A program made the position numbers and the translations under genes. From Erythrobacter sp. YJ-T3-07 (lineage in GTDB: Bacteria; Pseudomonadota; Alphaproteobacteria; Sphingomonadales; Sphingomonadaceae), in contig NZ_JAEAGP010000001.1 in assembly GCF_015999305.1 (NCBI RefSeq), positions 2,755,001 to 2,819,000 of the forward strand: a stretch of 64,000 nt of DNA, written 5' to 3'. The stretch's first letter is position 1; each line of letters begins with the position of its first letter. The notes under the pieces are model-generated. The model saw only the letters and a program-made list of their open reading frames with translations, was not told where the DNA came from and made no database searches. Positions 53,035 through 64,000 of this stretch are shown here, piece after piece.

Positions 53035-53550
53035 ATGGACAGCGCCCTACCTCCCGAATTTGCCCCCGAGCCGGACGCCGTCACCATTCTGGTCGATGCC
53101 GACGCCTGCCCGGTTAAGGAAGAAATCTACCGCGTGGCCGCGCGCCACAAGGCGCCCCCTCTCGACGTACATGTCCGCGTGGTAAGCAACAGCCCCTTCC
53201 GCGTACCCGTGAGCGAGCGGGTCAAGCGCGTGGTGGTGGGCGACGGCTTCGACGCGGCGGACGACTGGATCGCGGAGAACGCAGGGCCACGAACCGTAGT
53301 GATCACCGCCGACATCCTGCTGGCCGAACGCTGCCTGAAGGCGGGCGCCGTGGTCCTGCGCCACGACGGCAAGCCGTTCGATGCCGCCAGCATCGGCAGC
53401 GCCATCGCCACCCGAGCGATCATGGAAGACCTGCGCGCCGGGATGGACGGCCCCCTCGGCGCAGCTGGCGGCGGCCCGCCGCCGTTCAGCAAGGCGGACC
53501 GCTCGCGGTTCCTGCAGGCGCTGGACCGGGTGCTGGTGGGGATGCGCTAG
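53035..53550 (+). CDS. yaiI: YaiI/YqxD family protein (DUF188)
   Basis: A 171-residue NYN/PIN-like protein. The family signatures are ILVDADACPVKEEIYRVA, VSNSPF, VVVGDGFDAADDWI and VVITADILLAERCL, with acidic residues that would bind a metal. It is presumed to be a nuclease-like protein; no function is proven for the family. ATG at 53035 is chosen; upstream in-frame codons extend into the IS flank. Confidence 0.92.
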   Translation: MDSALPPEFAPEPDAVTILVDADACPVKEEIYRVAARHKAPPLDVHVRVVSNSPFRVPVSERVKRVVVGDGFDAADDWIAENAGPRTVVITADILLAERCLKAGAVVLRHDGKPFDAASIGSAIATRAIMEDLRAGMDGPLGAAGGGPPPFSKADRSRFLQALDRVLVGMR

Positions 53551-53779
53551 GCCGCGCAAAGGCGCTGACGGGACCAGTCGGCCAGCTGGTCTTCCGAAAG
53601 TTCACCGGCAGCCAGCAGCCCCCCCCCTGTCCCCCAGCCCGCACCTCGCGCACCGCCCCCAGGAACGGCGCGTAGTCGACGTAATCGCGGTGCTCGATCA
53701 CCTTGCCGTCCGACAGCGTCAGCACGACCACCATCGGCGTCACGCTGTCCAAGGCCGTGCAGGGACGGACCGGCGGCAC
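53547..53779 (-). pseudogene. Frameshifted NTF2/SnoaL-like fragment
   Basis: In one frame the minus strand encodes VVVLTLSDGKVIEHRDYVDYAPFLGAVREV, the C-terminal core of a SnoaL-like protein; at a run of nine C (53619-53627) the reading continues in another frame with LSEDQLADW up to a stop at 53547. The first half of the domain is missing. This is a decayed gene, or less likely a homopolymer sequencing error. Confidence 0.6.
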
Positions 53780-53788
53780 GGGGCGCGC

Positions 53789-54370
53789 TCAGCCTTCGGG
53801 CGCGTCTCCGCCGCCCAGCCGCTTGCGCCAGTCGATCCGGGTCAGCGCGACGATCCCCGCCAGCATCGCGACCTGCAGCGCGATGCCCCACGGGCTGGTG
53901 AGGCTGCTGCGCACGATCTCGCCCAGGCTGGTCGCGCGGATGGTGTGCGCGGTGACGCCGTAGATCGTGTAGGACACGAAGCGGCCGGCGAAGAACGCCG
54001 CGGTGAAGGGCAGCAGCCGCATCCGGGCAAGGCCAGCGGCCATGAACAATTGCGCCGAGGGCAGCGGGGAGAGCGCGAACAGGCCAAGCCCCAGCAGCGT
54101 GCTGCCGCGCCGCTGCTCGAGCGCTTCGCGCGCCGCCGCCAGATTGTCCTGCGTGCGGGTGGAGAGGAACCTTGCGCCCAGATACCGTGTGGCAAGGCCG
54201 AGCAGCAAGCGCCCCGACGCAGCCGCCAGCGCACCCACGGGGACGAGGATCGGCAGCGCCAGATCTCCGCCCAGCGTGTAGAGCGCGATGATCGACCAGG
54301 TCGGCGGCCCGAACGCCGGCAGCAGGTTCACGCCGAACACGATGGCGAAGAAGATCAGGTATTCGGTCAT
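53789..54370 (-). CDS. DedA/VTT-like membrane protein
   Basis: A 193-residue protein with about five hydrophobic segments. LLPAFGPPTWSIIALYTLGGDL, RRGSTLLGLGLFALSPLPSAQLFMAAGLARM and FFAGRFVSYTIYG resemble the DedA/VTT (SNARE-associated) fold of lipid scramblases or small-molecule transporters. Precise assignment is uncertain. It is 31 bp downstream of a secreted protein gene on the same strand. Confidence 0.75.
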   Translation of the reverse strand: MTEYLIFFAIVFGVNLLPAFGPPTWSIIALYTLGGDLALPILVPVGALAAASGRLLLGLATRYLGARFLSTRTQDNLAAAREALEQRRGSTLLGLGLFALSPLPSAQLFMAAGLARMRLLPFTAAFFAGRFVSYTIYGVTAHTIRATSLGEIVRSSLTSPWGIALQVAMLAGIVALTRIDWRKRLGGGDAPEG

Positions 54371-54401
54371 TCGTCGCCCTGCCCCCTATCGTCGCCGCCG
54401 G

Positions 54402-56967
<2,566 letters not shown>

Positions 56968-57017
56968 ATGGCGGTGACTGTAGGGAAGGCGATGCGCCGC
57001 GTAAAGCGGGCGCCGGA

Positions 57018-57203
57018 TCAGTCGAGGGCGTCTCTCGCCTTCTTGCCCGCGAACATGCCGAGCAGCAGGAAGACCACGAACAGCACCACCGCAATAATCG
57101 CGATCCAGACAGCGATATCGACGAAAGCGCCAGCGACTCCGCCGAAACCAAGGATCGCGGCGATAGCGGCGACGACGAGACACATTATGGCGAGTTTGAT
57201 CAT
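57018..57203 (-). CDS. DUF1328 small membrane protein
   Basis: A 61-residue protein with two transmembrane helices (MIKLAIMCLVVAAIAAILGF...FVDIAVWIAIIAVVLFVVFLLLGMF), matching the YtjA/DUF1328 family. The role is unknown; members are often stress-induced. ATG at 57203 chosen; all upstream codons in this frame are shadows. Confidence 0.88.
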   Translation of the reverse strand: MIKLAIMCLVVAAIAAILGFGGVAGAFVDIAVWIAIIAVVLFVVFLLLGMFAGKKARDALD

Positions 57204-57404
57204 ACTGGTGAGAACCGCCGACGCGACCCGGGGTTCCCCTCGGCTCCCCCGCCCCACCATGCGCAAGTGGCCTTCGAAAGCCGTTCTGCCGAGGTTCAGG
57301 CGCACTCGGGCCTGTTGAGCTTTGCGCATCACCGACTTGCGCTTTTCGAGCCATTCGGGCCAGAGCGCCCGCACGACCCCGCCGCCAATCCCGACGGAGC
57401 CATG

Positions 57405-59021
<1,617 letters not shown>

Positions 59022-59089
59022 GAGCTGCCCGGCTTGCCGCGTGAGGCATCGCCGGTATGGTCTGCCGCGCGATCAATGGGGAAATAACG

Positions 59090-59494
59090 ATGCGCAGAAT
59101 GCTGCTAGCCGCGATCCTGCTCGCAGGGGCCGCCTGTTCCGATGGCGACGATAGCCCGGCCGAGGCAGACGAAGCGGTCACCGAGGCCGACCCTGCCCCC
59201 GCGCCGGAGGCGGAGGAGACTGCCGAGGCGCAAGCGGAACCGGCCAGCACGCGCGAGACTATCTCCGGCGCAGTGTCGGGCATCGCGCTCGATATGGACC
59301 CGCCGATCGGCGACATGACCACCGCCGACGGGCGCCGCGTGGCGTTCCAGATCCCGGCGGAGAATGTCGAGGCAGTGATCGATGCCTGGGGCGGGGTCGG
59401 CGCGGACCTCACCCTCGATTGCGAGAAGGGCGCGCCCTTCACCGGCGAGGGCGGGCAAGCCTACGAATATTATCAGGATTGCCGCCTGCCCTAA
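59090..59494 (+). CDS. Hypothetical lipoprotein
   Basis: A 134-residue protein with lipobox LAGAACSDG and a long acidic Ala/Glu/Pro-rich tether (residues about 20-60). The folded part contains RRVAFQIPAENVEAVIDAWGGVGADLTLDCEKGAPFT, of unknown family. A disulfide between the two Cys (DCEKG, QDCRLP) is possible. It is 68 bp after the AbgT gene on the same strand. Confidence 0.75.
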   Translation: MRRMLLAAILLAGAACSDGDDSPAEADEAVTEADPAPAPEAEETAEAQAEPASTRETISGAVSGIALDMDPPIGDMTTADGRRVAFQIPAENVEAVIDAWGGVGADLTLDCEKGAPFTGEGGQAYEYYQDCRLP

Positions 59495-59507
59495 GGCCGA
59501 CAGCGGC

Positions 59508-59915
59508 TCAGAACGTGCCCAGCCGCGACAGCGCAACGAAGATGCACCCTGCGCCCAGGATCGCGGAAAGGCCCGCCCACACCTCGCTCGCGCTCGCCAT
59601 CAGCCAGCGACCGAAGGTGACGAAGCGTTCGCCCGCCGCCAGCAGCACGATGCCTTCCAGCACCAGCAGCCCGCCAAGCGCGGAGACCGCGATGAACAGC
59701 CAGTCGTCCGGCCGCCACGGCACCACGAGATAGATCACCGCGCCCAGCGTCAGCGTGAGGATCCCGGCGATGAAGCGCATGCCCGGCGACTGCTCGAAAT
59801 CCTGCATCATCGCCTTCCACGTACCCGGAAGCCGCAGCTCGCCCATGGCGGCGGCGAAGGCATAGATGCCGATGAACATGGCGATCCAGGCGGGAATGGT
59901 GTCGGCGGTGGCCAT
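59508..59915 (-). CDS. Hypothetical membrane protein
   Basis: A 135-residue protein with four hydrophobic segments (residues about 6-25, 48-66, 72-92 and 108-128). No family recognised; it resembles small HdeD- or DUF-type envelope proteins. ATG at 59915 chosen because the upstream extension overlaps no ribosome site. Confidence 0.75.
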   Translation of the reverse strand: MATADTIPAWIAMFIGIYAFAAAMGELRLPGTWKAMMQDFEQSPGMRFIAGILTLTLGAVIYLVVPWRPDDWLFIAVSALGGLLVLEGIVLLAAGERFVTFGRWLMASASEVWAGLSAILGAGCIFVALSRLGTF

Positions 59916-60229
59916 CGGTGGCGATTGCTCCTGTGATAATCGTGCCAAGCATCGCAAGAACCGGTCGCGATGCTAATGCGCCGCGCAGCGGGCAACGGAC
60001 CCGCGCGACAGCTCGCCGCTCCGGTACCGCGCCCGGCCAGATGCCACCGCCACATGATGCGCGTGTGACTCACCACCGGAAATTGCGTAGTTAACAATTG
60101 TTTCTTGGCCGATGGCGCACGCGTTCGCAAGCGAGCCGCAGCCCCGCCGAACGACCGCCCCGTTATGCGACAGCCGCAGCCCGGTTTCTTATCAGGCGCG
60201 GGGAGGGATAGTGCCCGGCCAGCGCGCGG
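59916..60229. other. 314-bp intergenic region
   Basis: No gene recognised. It has a GCATCGC...GCGATGC inverted repeat near 59950 and an AT-rich patch near 60090 (TTAACAATTG) that could hold a promoter for the upstream minus-strand gene at 59915. Confidence 0.5.
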
Positions 60230-62047
60230 TCAGCCGCCGCCGTTCGCAATCCAGCGGTCGATCTTTTCTTCCAGCACCGGCAGCGGCAGGCCACCGGTGT
60301 TCAGCACCTGCGCGTGGAAATCCTTGATGTCGAACGCATCGCCCAGCTCGGTCTGCGCGCGCTCGCGCAGTTCCTGGATCTTCAGCGCGCCGATCTTGTA
60401 GGCCAGCGCCTGGCTGGGGATCGCGATGTATCGCTCCACCTCGGCGACCACTTCGGTGCGGGTCATGCCCGAATTTTCGAGCATGAAGTCGATCGCCTGC
60501 TCGCGGGTCCAGCCCTTGGAGTGGATGCCGGTGTCGACCACCAGCCGCATCGCGCGCAGCTCTTCGTCCTGCAAGGTGCCGTACCGCGCCCACGGGTCTT
60601 CATAGAAGCCCATCTCGTTGCCCAGCGTCTCTGCATAGAGCGCCCAGCCTTCGACGAAGGAGGTCGTCCCGTCGAAGCGCATGAAGGCGGGCAGATCCTC
60701 GTTTTCCTGCGCCAGACTGATCTGGAAATGGTGCCCCGGCGCGCCTTCGTGGAGGTAGAGCGTCACATTGCCCGTCGTCAGACGGCTGGGCAGGTCGTAG
60801 GCGTTGAAGAAGAACGTGCCCGGACGCGATCCGTCGGGCGTGCCCGACTGGTAGGAGCCGCCCGCGCTGAACTGCTCGATCGAGGGGTCGTAGGGCTCGA
60901 TCTTGAGTTCGGACTTGGGGACCAGGCTGAACAGCTCGCCGATCTTCGCATCGACCTGCTTGCCGATATCGTAATAGGTCTGGGTCAGCGCCTCGCGGCT
61001 CTCCGGCTTGAACTTGGGATCGGTGCGCACGTAGTCGAAGAACTCGCCCAGCGTGCCCTCGTAGCCGACCTCTTCCTTCAGCGCCTCCAGCTCACCCTTG
61101 ATCCGATCGACCTCGGAGAGGCCCAGCTGGTGGATGTAGTCGGCTTTGAGCGGCAGGGTCGTGGTGCTCTCGATCAGCTGTTCGTACAGCTTCGCCCCGC
61201 CCTTCATCTGACTCAGGCCCACTTCCTCACGCGCAGCGGCAAGATATTCGTCGCGCAGGAAATCGCGCAGCCGTTCGTGCGCGGCGTAGATTTCGCGGGT
61301 CTTGGCTTCGTAGGCGGCGGTCAGTCGGGCCTTGTCCGCGTCCGAGAAATCCTCGGGGAACATCGTGGTCGGGCCCATGAACTGCGATTCTGCAATCGGG
61401 ATCGCCAGCTGCGTGTCGAGCTGCGAAATCACGTTGCCGATGGTCAGCTTGGTTTCGACCACGCCCGTTTCCATCCCTTCACGGAACTTCTCGATCGAGC
61501 GGTCGGTGATGGCGATATAGTCGTCGTGGCGGCTGAGGTTATCCTCGTAGTTCGCGATGGTCTTGAACGGCGCGGCGCCGGTCCCGCTCGCGAAATTGGG
61601 GTAGAAGGTGTGGAAGCCGCTGAAGTGGTTGACCGGGCGCACCTCGGTCAGCGCGCGGATTTCCGGGGTTGAGCCTTTGAGGGATTCATCTTGGTTGTAC
61701 TTGAACACGTCGTAGGCGAGCTGGTCGGTCGGCGAGAGCTTGGCGCGATCGATCTGTTCGAGCAGCGCAACGTTGAGCTGCGTGTCGCGCAGCGAGGCAT
61801 AATAGCTCGCATCGGTCAGGTAGTCGCCCAGCCGGTCCGCATTGGTGTCGTCGCCGCGGAACAGGCGGCTGAGCGGGTTGAGTTCGAGGCTGCGCGCATC
61901 GGAATCGGCGAACAGCGCGAACAGCTTGTCGTGTTCGGACTGCTGCGCGGCGGCGGGCGCTTCCTCGTGATGATCAGCCAGCGCCACCCCGGGCGAGGCA
62001 AGCAGGGCGAGCGCGGCGGCTCCGGTCAGCAGGCGACGGATGGTCAT
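60230..62047 (-). CDS. DUF885 family exported protein, putative metallopeptidase
   Basis: A 605-residue protein with signal peptide ending PGVALADHHEE. The DUF885 domain has the motif LYLHEGAPGHHFQISLAQE (HEGxPGHH), which in this family forms a zinc-like site, with downstream FVEGWALYAETLGNEMG (EGWALY). It is probably a periplasmic carboxypeptidase-like hydrolase. ATG at 62047 gives the signal peptide. It is 104 bp downstream of the amidohydrolase gene on the same strand. Confidence 0.93.
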   Translation of the reverse strand: MTIRRLLTGAAALALLASPGVALADHHEEAPAAAQQSEHDKLFALFADSDARSLELNPLSRLFRGDDTNADRLGDYLTDASYYASLRDTQLNVALLEQIDRAKLSPTDQLAYDVFKYNQDESLKGSTPEIRALTEVRPVNHFSGFHTFYPNFASGTGAAPFKTIANYEDNLSRHDDYIAITDRSIEKFREGMETGVVETKLTIGNVISQLDTQLAIPIAESQFMGPTTMFPEDFSDADKARLTAAYEAKTREIYAAHERLRDFLRDEYLAAAREEVGLSQMKGGAKLYEQLIESTTTLPLKADYIHQLGLSEVDRIKGELEALKEEVGYEGTLGEFFDYVRTDPKFKPESREALTQTYYDIGKQVDAKIGELFSLVPKSELKIEPYDPSIEQFSAGGSYQSGTPDGSRPGTFFFNAYDLPSRLTTGNVTLYLHEGAPGHHFQISLAQENEDLPAFMRFDGTTSFVEGWALYAETLGNEMGFYEDPWARYGTLQDEELRAMRLVVDTGIHSKGWTREQAIDFMLENSGMTRTEVVAEVERYIAIPSQALAYKIGALKIQELRERAQTELGDAFDIKDFHAQVLNTGGLPLPVLEEKIDRWIANGGG

Positions 62048-62151
62048 GTCGGTAGTCTCCCCCAAGGAATATAATCGCGCGACGATAGGCCGGGCCAGGG
62101 CACCAGCCAATCGCCTTCTGCAAAGGCCAGCGGCCAATCGACGAACGTCGG

Positions 62152-63423
62152 CTATTCGATCACCCGGCCACGGACCATTGCGAAGTCGACCTTCTCCAGC
62201 ACCGTCACATCGTCCAGCGGATTGCCGTCGACCGCGATGATGTCTGCCGAATAGCCGGGCGCGAGGCGGCCGATCTGGTCGTCCATTTCCAGCACCTTCG
62301 CGGCGACCGTCGTGGCGCTGGCAAGGGCCTGCCGGTCGGTCATCCCCTGCGCGCGCATCAGCGCGAATTCGCCCGCATTGCGGCCATGCGCGAACACGCC
62401 GGCATCGGTGCCGAAGGCGATCGGCACGTTCCAGCGCAGCGCCTTGCCCATGAAGACGCGCGCGGTTTCGGCCACCGCGCGGATCTTGTCCTCCACCACG
62501 GGGGTGTAGATGCCCTTGCCCAGCCGCTCGGTCACGCCTTGGAACGCCATCAGCGTGGGGACCAGCACGGTGCCGTTCTCGCGCATCGCGCGCGCCGCCG
62601 CCTCATCCAGATAGGTGCCGTGCTCGATCGTATCGATCCCGGCGCGGCTCGCCGCCTCGATCCCGCGCGCGCCATGCGCGTGGGCCATCACCTTGAGGCC
62701 GAGCGAGTGCGCGGTGTCGGCGATCGCCTTCATCTCGGCATCGCTGAAATGCGCCTCCAGCCCGCGCCCTTGCTGGCTGAGCACGCCTCCGGTCGCGGTG
62801 ATCTTGATCACGTCGGAGCCATTCTGGCTCGCCAGCCGCACCTTGGCCGCGCATTCGACCGGACCGGTGCAGGTGAAGCCTGTGTCGAGCAGTTCGTTGA
62901 CCTCGGGCCGGAAGCCGTTGACGTCGCCGTGCCCGCCGATGATCGCCAGCGGCACGCCCGCCGCGACGATCCGCGGGCCGGGGATCAGCCCCTCCGCCGT
63001 TCCGCGCCGCAGGGCGAAAGCGGTTTCGGGCCCGCTGCCCGCCTCGCGCACGGTGGTGAAGCCGGCCAGCGCGGTGAGCCGCGCGTTCTTCGCGCCCACG
63101 ACCACGCCCCACTCGTCCGGCTCGACCGCTTCCTTCCAGAAATCGCCACCGGGATCGCCGGTCAGGTGGACATGCAGGTCGATCAGCCCGGGCAGCACGG
63201 TCTTGTCGGCAAGGTCGATCACCTGCGCCTCGCCACCCGGTGTCTGGAGCCCGTCGACGATCGAGACGATCCGGCCATCCTCGATCGTGATGGTGGCCGG
63301 GCCGCTCGGCTCGCTGTCGGCATCGCGGATCACCGATCCGGCATGGATCACCGTCACCTGCGCCAGTGCAGGCGTACCCAGCAGCGTAGCAAGCGCCGCC
63401 ATCATCCAGACCAGTACCCGCAT
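62152..63423 (-). CDS. Exported M38-type amidohydrolase (dipeptidase-like)
   Basis: A 423-residue amidohydrolase of the imidazolonepropionase/Xaa-Pro-dipeptidase-like group. Metal ligands: HxH in GLIDLHVHL, Lys in DVIKITATGG, His in VMAHAHG and IEHGTYL, and Asp in FGTDAGV. Signal peptide ends at PALAQV. It probably hydrolyses dipeptides or N-acyl amino acids in the periplasm. It is divergent from the S9 peptidase gene. Confidence 0.93.
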   Translation of the reverse strand: MRVLVWMMAALATLLGTPALAQVTVIHAGSVIRDADSEPSGPATITIEDGRIVSIVDGLQTPGGEAQVIDLADKTVLPGLIDLHVHLTGDPGGDFWKEAVEPDEWGVVVGAKNARLTALAGFTTVREAGSGPETAFALRRGTAEGLIPGPRIVAAGVPLAIIGGHGDVNGFRPEVNELLDTGFTCTGPVECAAKVRLASQNGSDVIKITATGGVLSQQGRGLEAHFSDAEMKAIADTAHSLGLKVMAHAHGARGIEAASRAGIDTIEHGTYLDEAAARAMRENGTVLVPTLMAFQGVTERLGKGIYTPVVEDKIRAVAETARVFMGKALRWNVPIAFGTDAGVFAHGRNAGEFALMRAQGMTDRQALASATTVAAKVLEMDDQIGRLAPGYSADIIAVDGNPLDDVTVLEKVDFAMVRGRVIE

Positions 63424-63537
63424 CGTCCTATTCCCCCTTTTGCCCGGTCGCACGTTTGCGCACGCCGGATGGCTGGCTATAGCCTGCCGCACAGTTTGGC
63501 AAAAACAACCCAAGCAATACGAGAGGACCACCAGAAG

Positions 63538-64000
63538 ATGCACCACGCCACCCGCACTGCCCTGACCGCCGCCAGCCTGCTCGCCGGGGTGTCGCTCGCC
63601 GCGACCGCCCAGGCGCGCCCGATGACGCCGCAGGATGTGGCACAGCTGGAAAGCGTGGGCGCAATCGCCGTCTCGCCCGATGGCAGCCGCGTCGCCTACA
63701 CCACCGCCAGCCTGCCCGACGTGGTTGCGGGCGAGGATAATGACAGCACGCAGCAGCAGCTGAAAATGGCCTACGGGCCGGACAACACCCGGGTCTTCCT
63801 GCCCGAGGACGTCTCCGTCTCGACCGTCGAATTCTCGCCCGACGGGCGGATGGTCAGCTTTCTGTGGAGCAAGGACGACGAGGATCGCGCGGTCTGGGGT
63901 ATCCCGGTCGATGGTGGCGCGCAGATGAAGCTCGCCGAGGTCAAGGATGCCAGCGTGCGCAGCTACGCATGGGCACCCGATGGCGCGACGCTCTATCTGC
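63538..64000 (+). CDS. S9 family peptidase (partial, runs off the window)
   Basis: The start of a prolyl-oligopeptidase-type enzyme: signal peptide ending ATAQA, then a DPP/acylaminoacyl-peptidase-like beta-propeller with SPDG repeats (AIAVSPDGSRVAY, VEFSPDGRMVSF, YAWAPDGATLYL). At least 154 residues are encoded before the edge. AGAGGA lies 11 bases before the ATG at 63538. The catalytic domain lies outside the window. The gene and the amidohydrolase form a divergent peptide-hydrolase pair. Confidence 0.88.
   Translation, partial: MHHATRTALTAASLLAGVSLAATAQARPMTPQDVAQLESVGAIAVSPDGSRVAYTTASLPDVVAGEDNDSTQQQLKMAYGPDNTRVFLPEDVSVSTVEFSPDGRMVSFLWSKDDEDRAVWGIPVDGGAQMKLAEVKDASVRSYAWAPDGATLYL

Noticed and set aside
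57213..57237. GGAAC-N16-GGTT upstream of the DUF1328 gene as an EcfG promoter
   Set aside because: The -10 element would end only 9 bases before the start codon, leaving no room for a ribosome site, and its first base deviates from CGTT.

Overview
The window looks like chromosomal DNA from a high-GC alphaproteobacterium of the Sphingomonadales, most likely an Erythrobacter-type marine aerobe. Pointers are the LOV-HWE blue-light kinase, an alphaproteobacterial SspB, a single Rsh-type (p)ppGpp enzyme, a sphingomonad-style TonB receptor, GGAAC-N16/17-CGTT general-stress promoters and a non-AUG infC start. I saw no rRNA, tRNA or CRISPR array. Gene placement, domains and motifs were read by eye, without database searches.

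Layout. 0-9.4 kb: GNAT acetyltransferase, then a minus-strand block (VOC protein, Rsh, M1 aminopeptidase, BLUF photosensor coupled to an MHYT-GGDEF-EAL enzyme, HemF), then PdeM. 9.5-15.4 kb: infC with an AUA start, two exported proteins, a Cys/Met-metabolism PLP enzyme and a TonB receptor. 15.4-20.6 kb: a J-domain protein and the complete ybgC-tolQ-tolR-tolA-tolB-pal operon (minus strand). 20.7-24.8 kb: histidine genes hisB-hisH-hisA-(small membrane protein)-hisF-hisE plus a HIT protein. 24.8-26.5 kb: sspB, an unknown gene and gmk. 26.6-35.8 kb: a lipid/acid catabolic block with three acyl-CoA dehydrogenases, an SDR, a GPH-type transporter, a Zn alcohol dehydrogenase and an ACAD10/11-type phosphotransferase, separated by inverted palindromic repeats. 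35.8-50.4 kb: dapD followed by many small envelope and stress proteins, an M19 dipeptidase, an S41 protease, the LOV-HWE kinase with its single-domain receiver, a fasciclin protein and two cold-shock proteins. 50.4-52.9 kb: an intact IS1595-type element with 8-bp target duplication and a DinD-winged-helix passenger gene. 53-64 kb: YaiI, a decayed NTF2-like gene, thiC under a TPP riboswitch, an AbgT transporter, a DUF885 protein, an amidohydrolase and the start of an S9 peptidase.

How the parts connect. Four near-perfect sigma-EcfG promoters lie 25-70 bp upstream of starts between 36.6 and 48.2 kb, including one in front of the blue-light LOV-HWE kinase. HWE kinases commonly feed the PhyR/EcfG general stress response, so light sensing and this stress regulon are plausibly linked here. 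A second, independent flavin photosensor (BLUF) is co-transcribed with a c-di-GMP enzyme. The most distinctive object is the IS element: transposase and DinD fusion overlap by ATGA, and both sit between matching terminal inverted repeats and identical TTTATTTT duplications.
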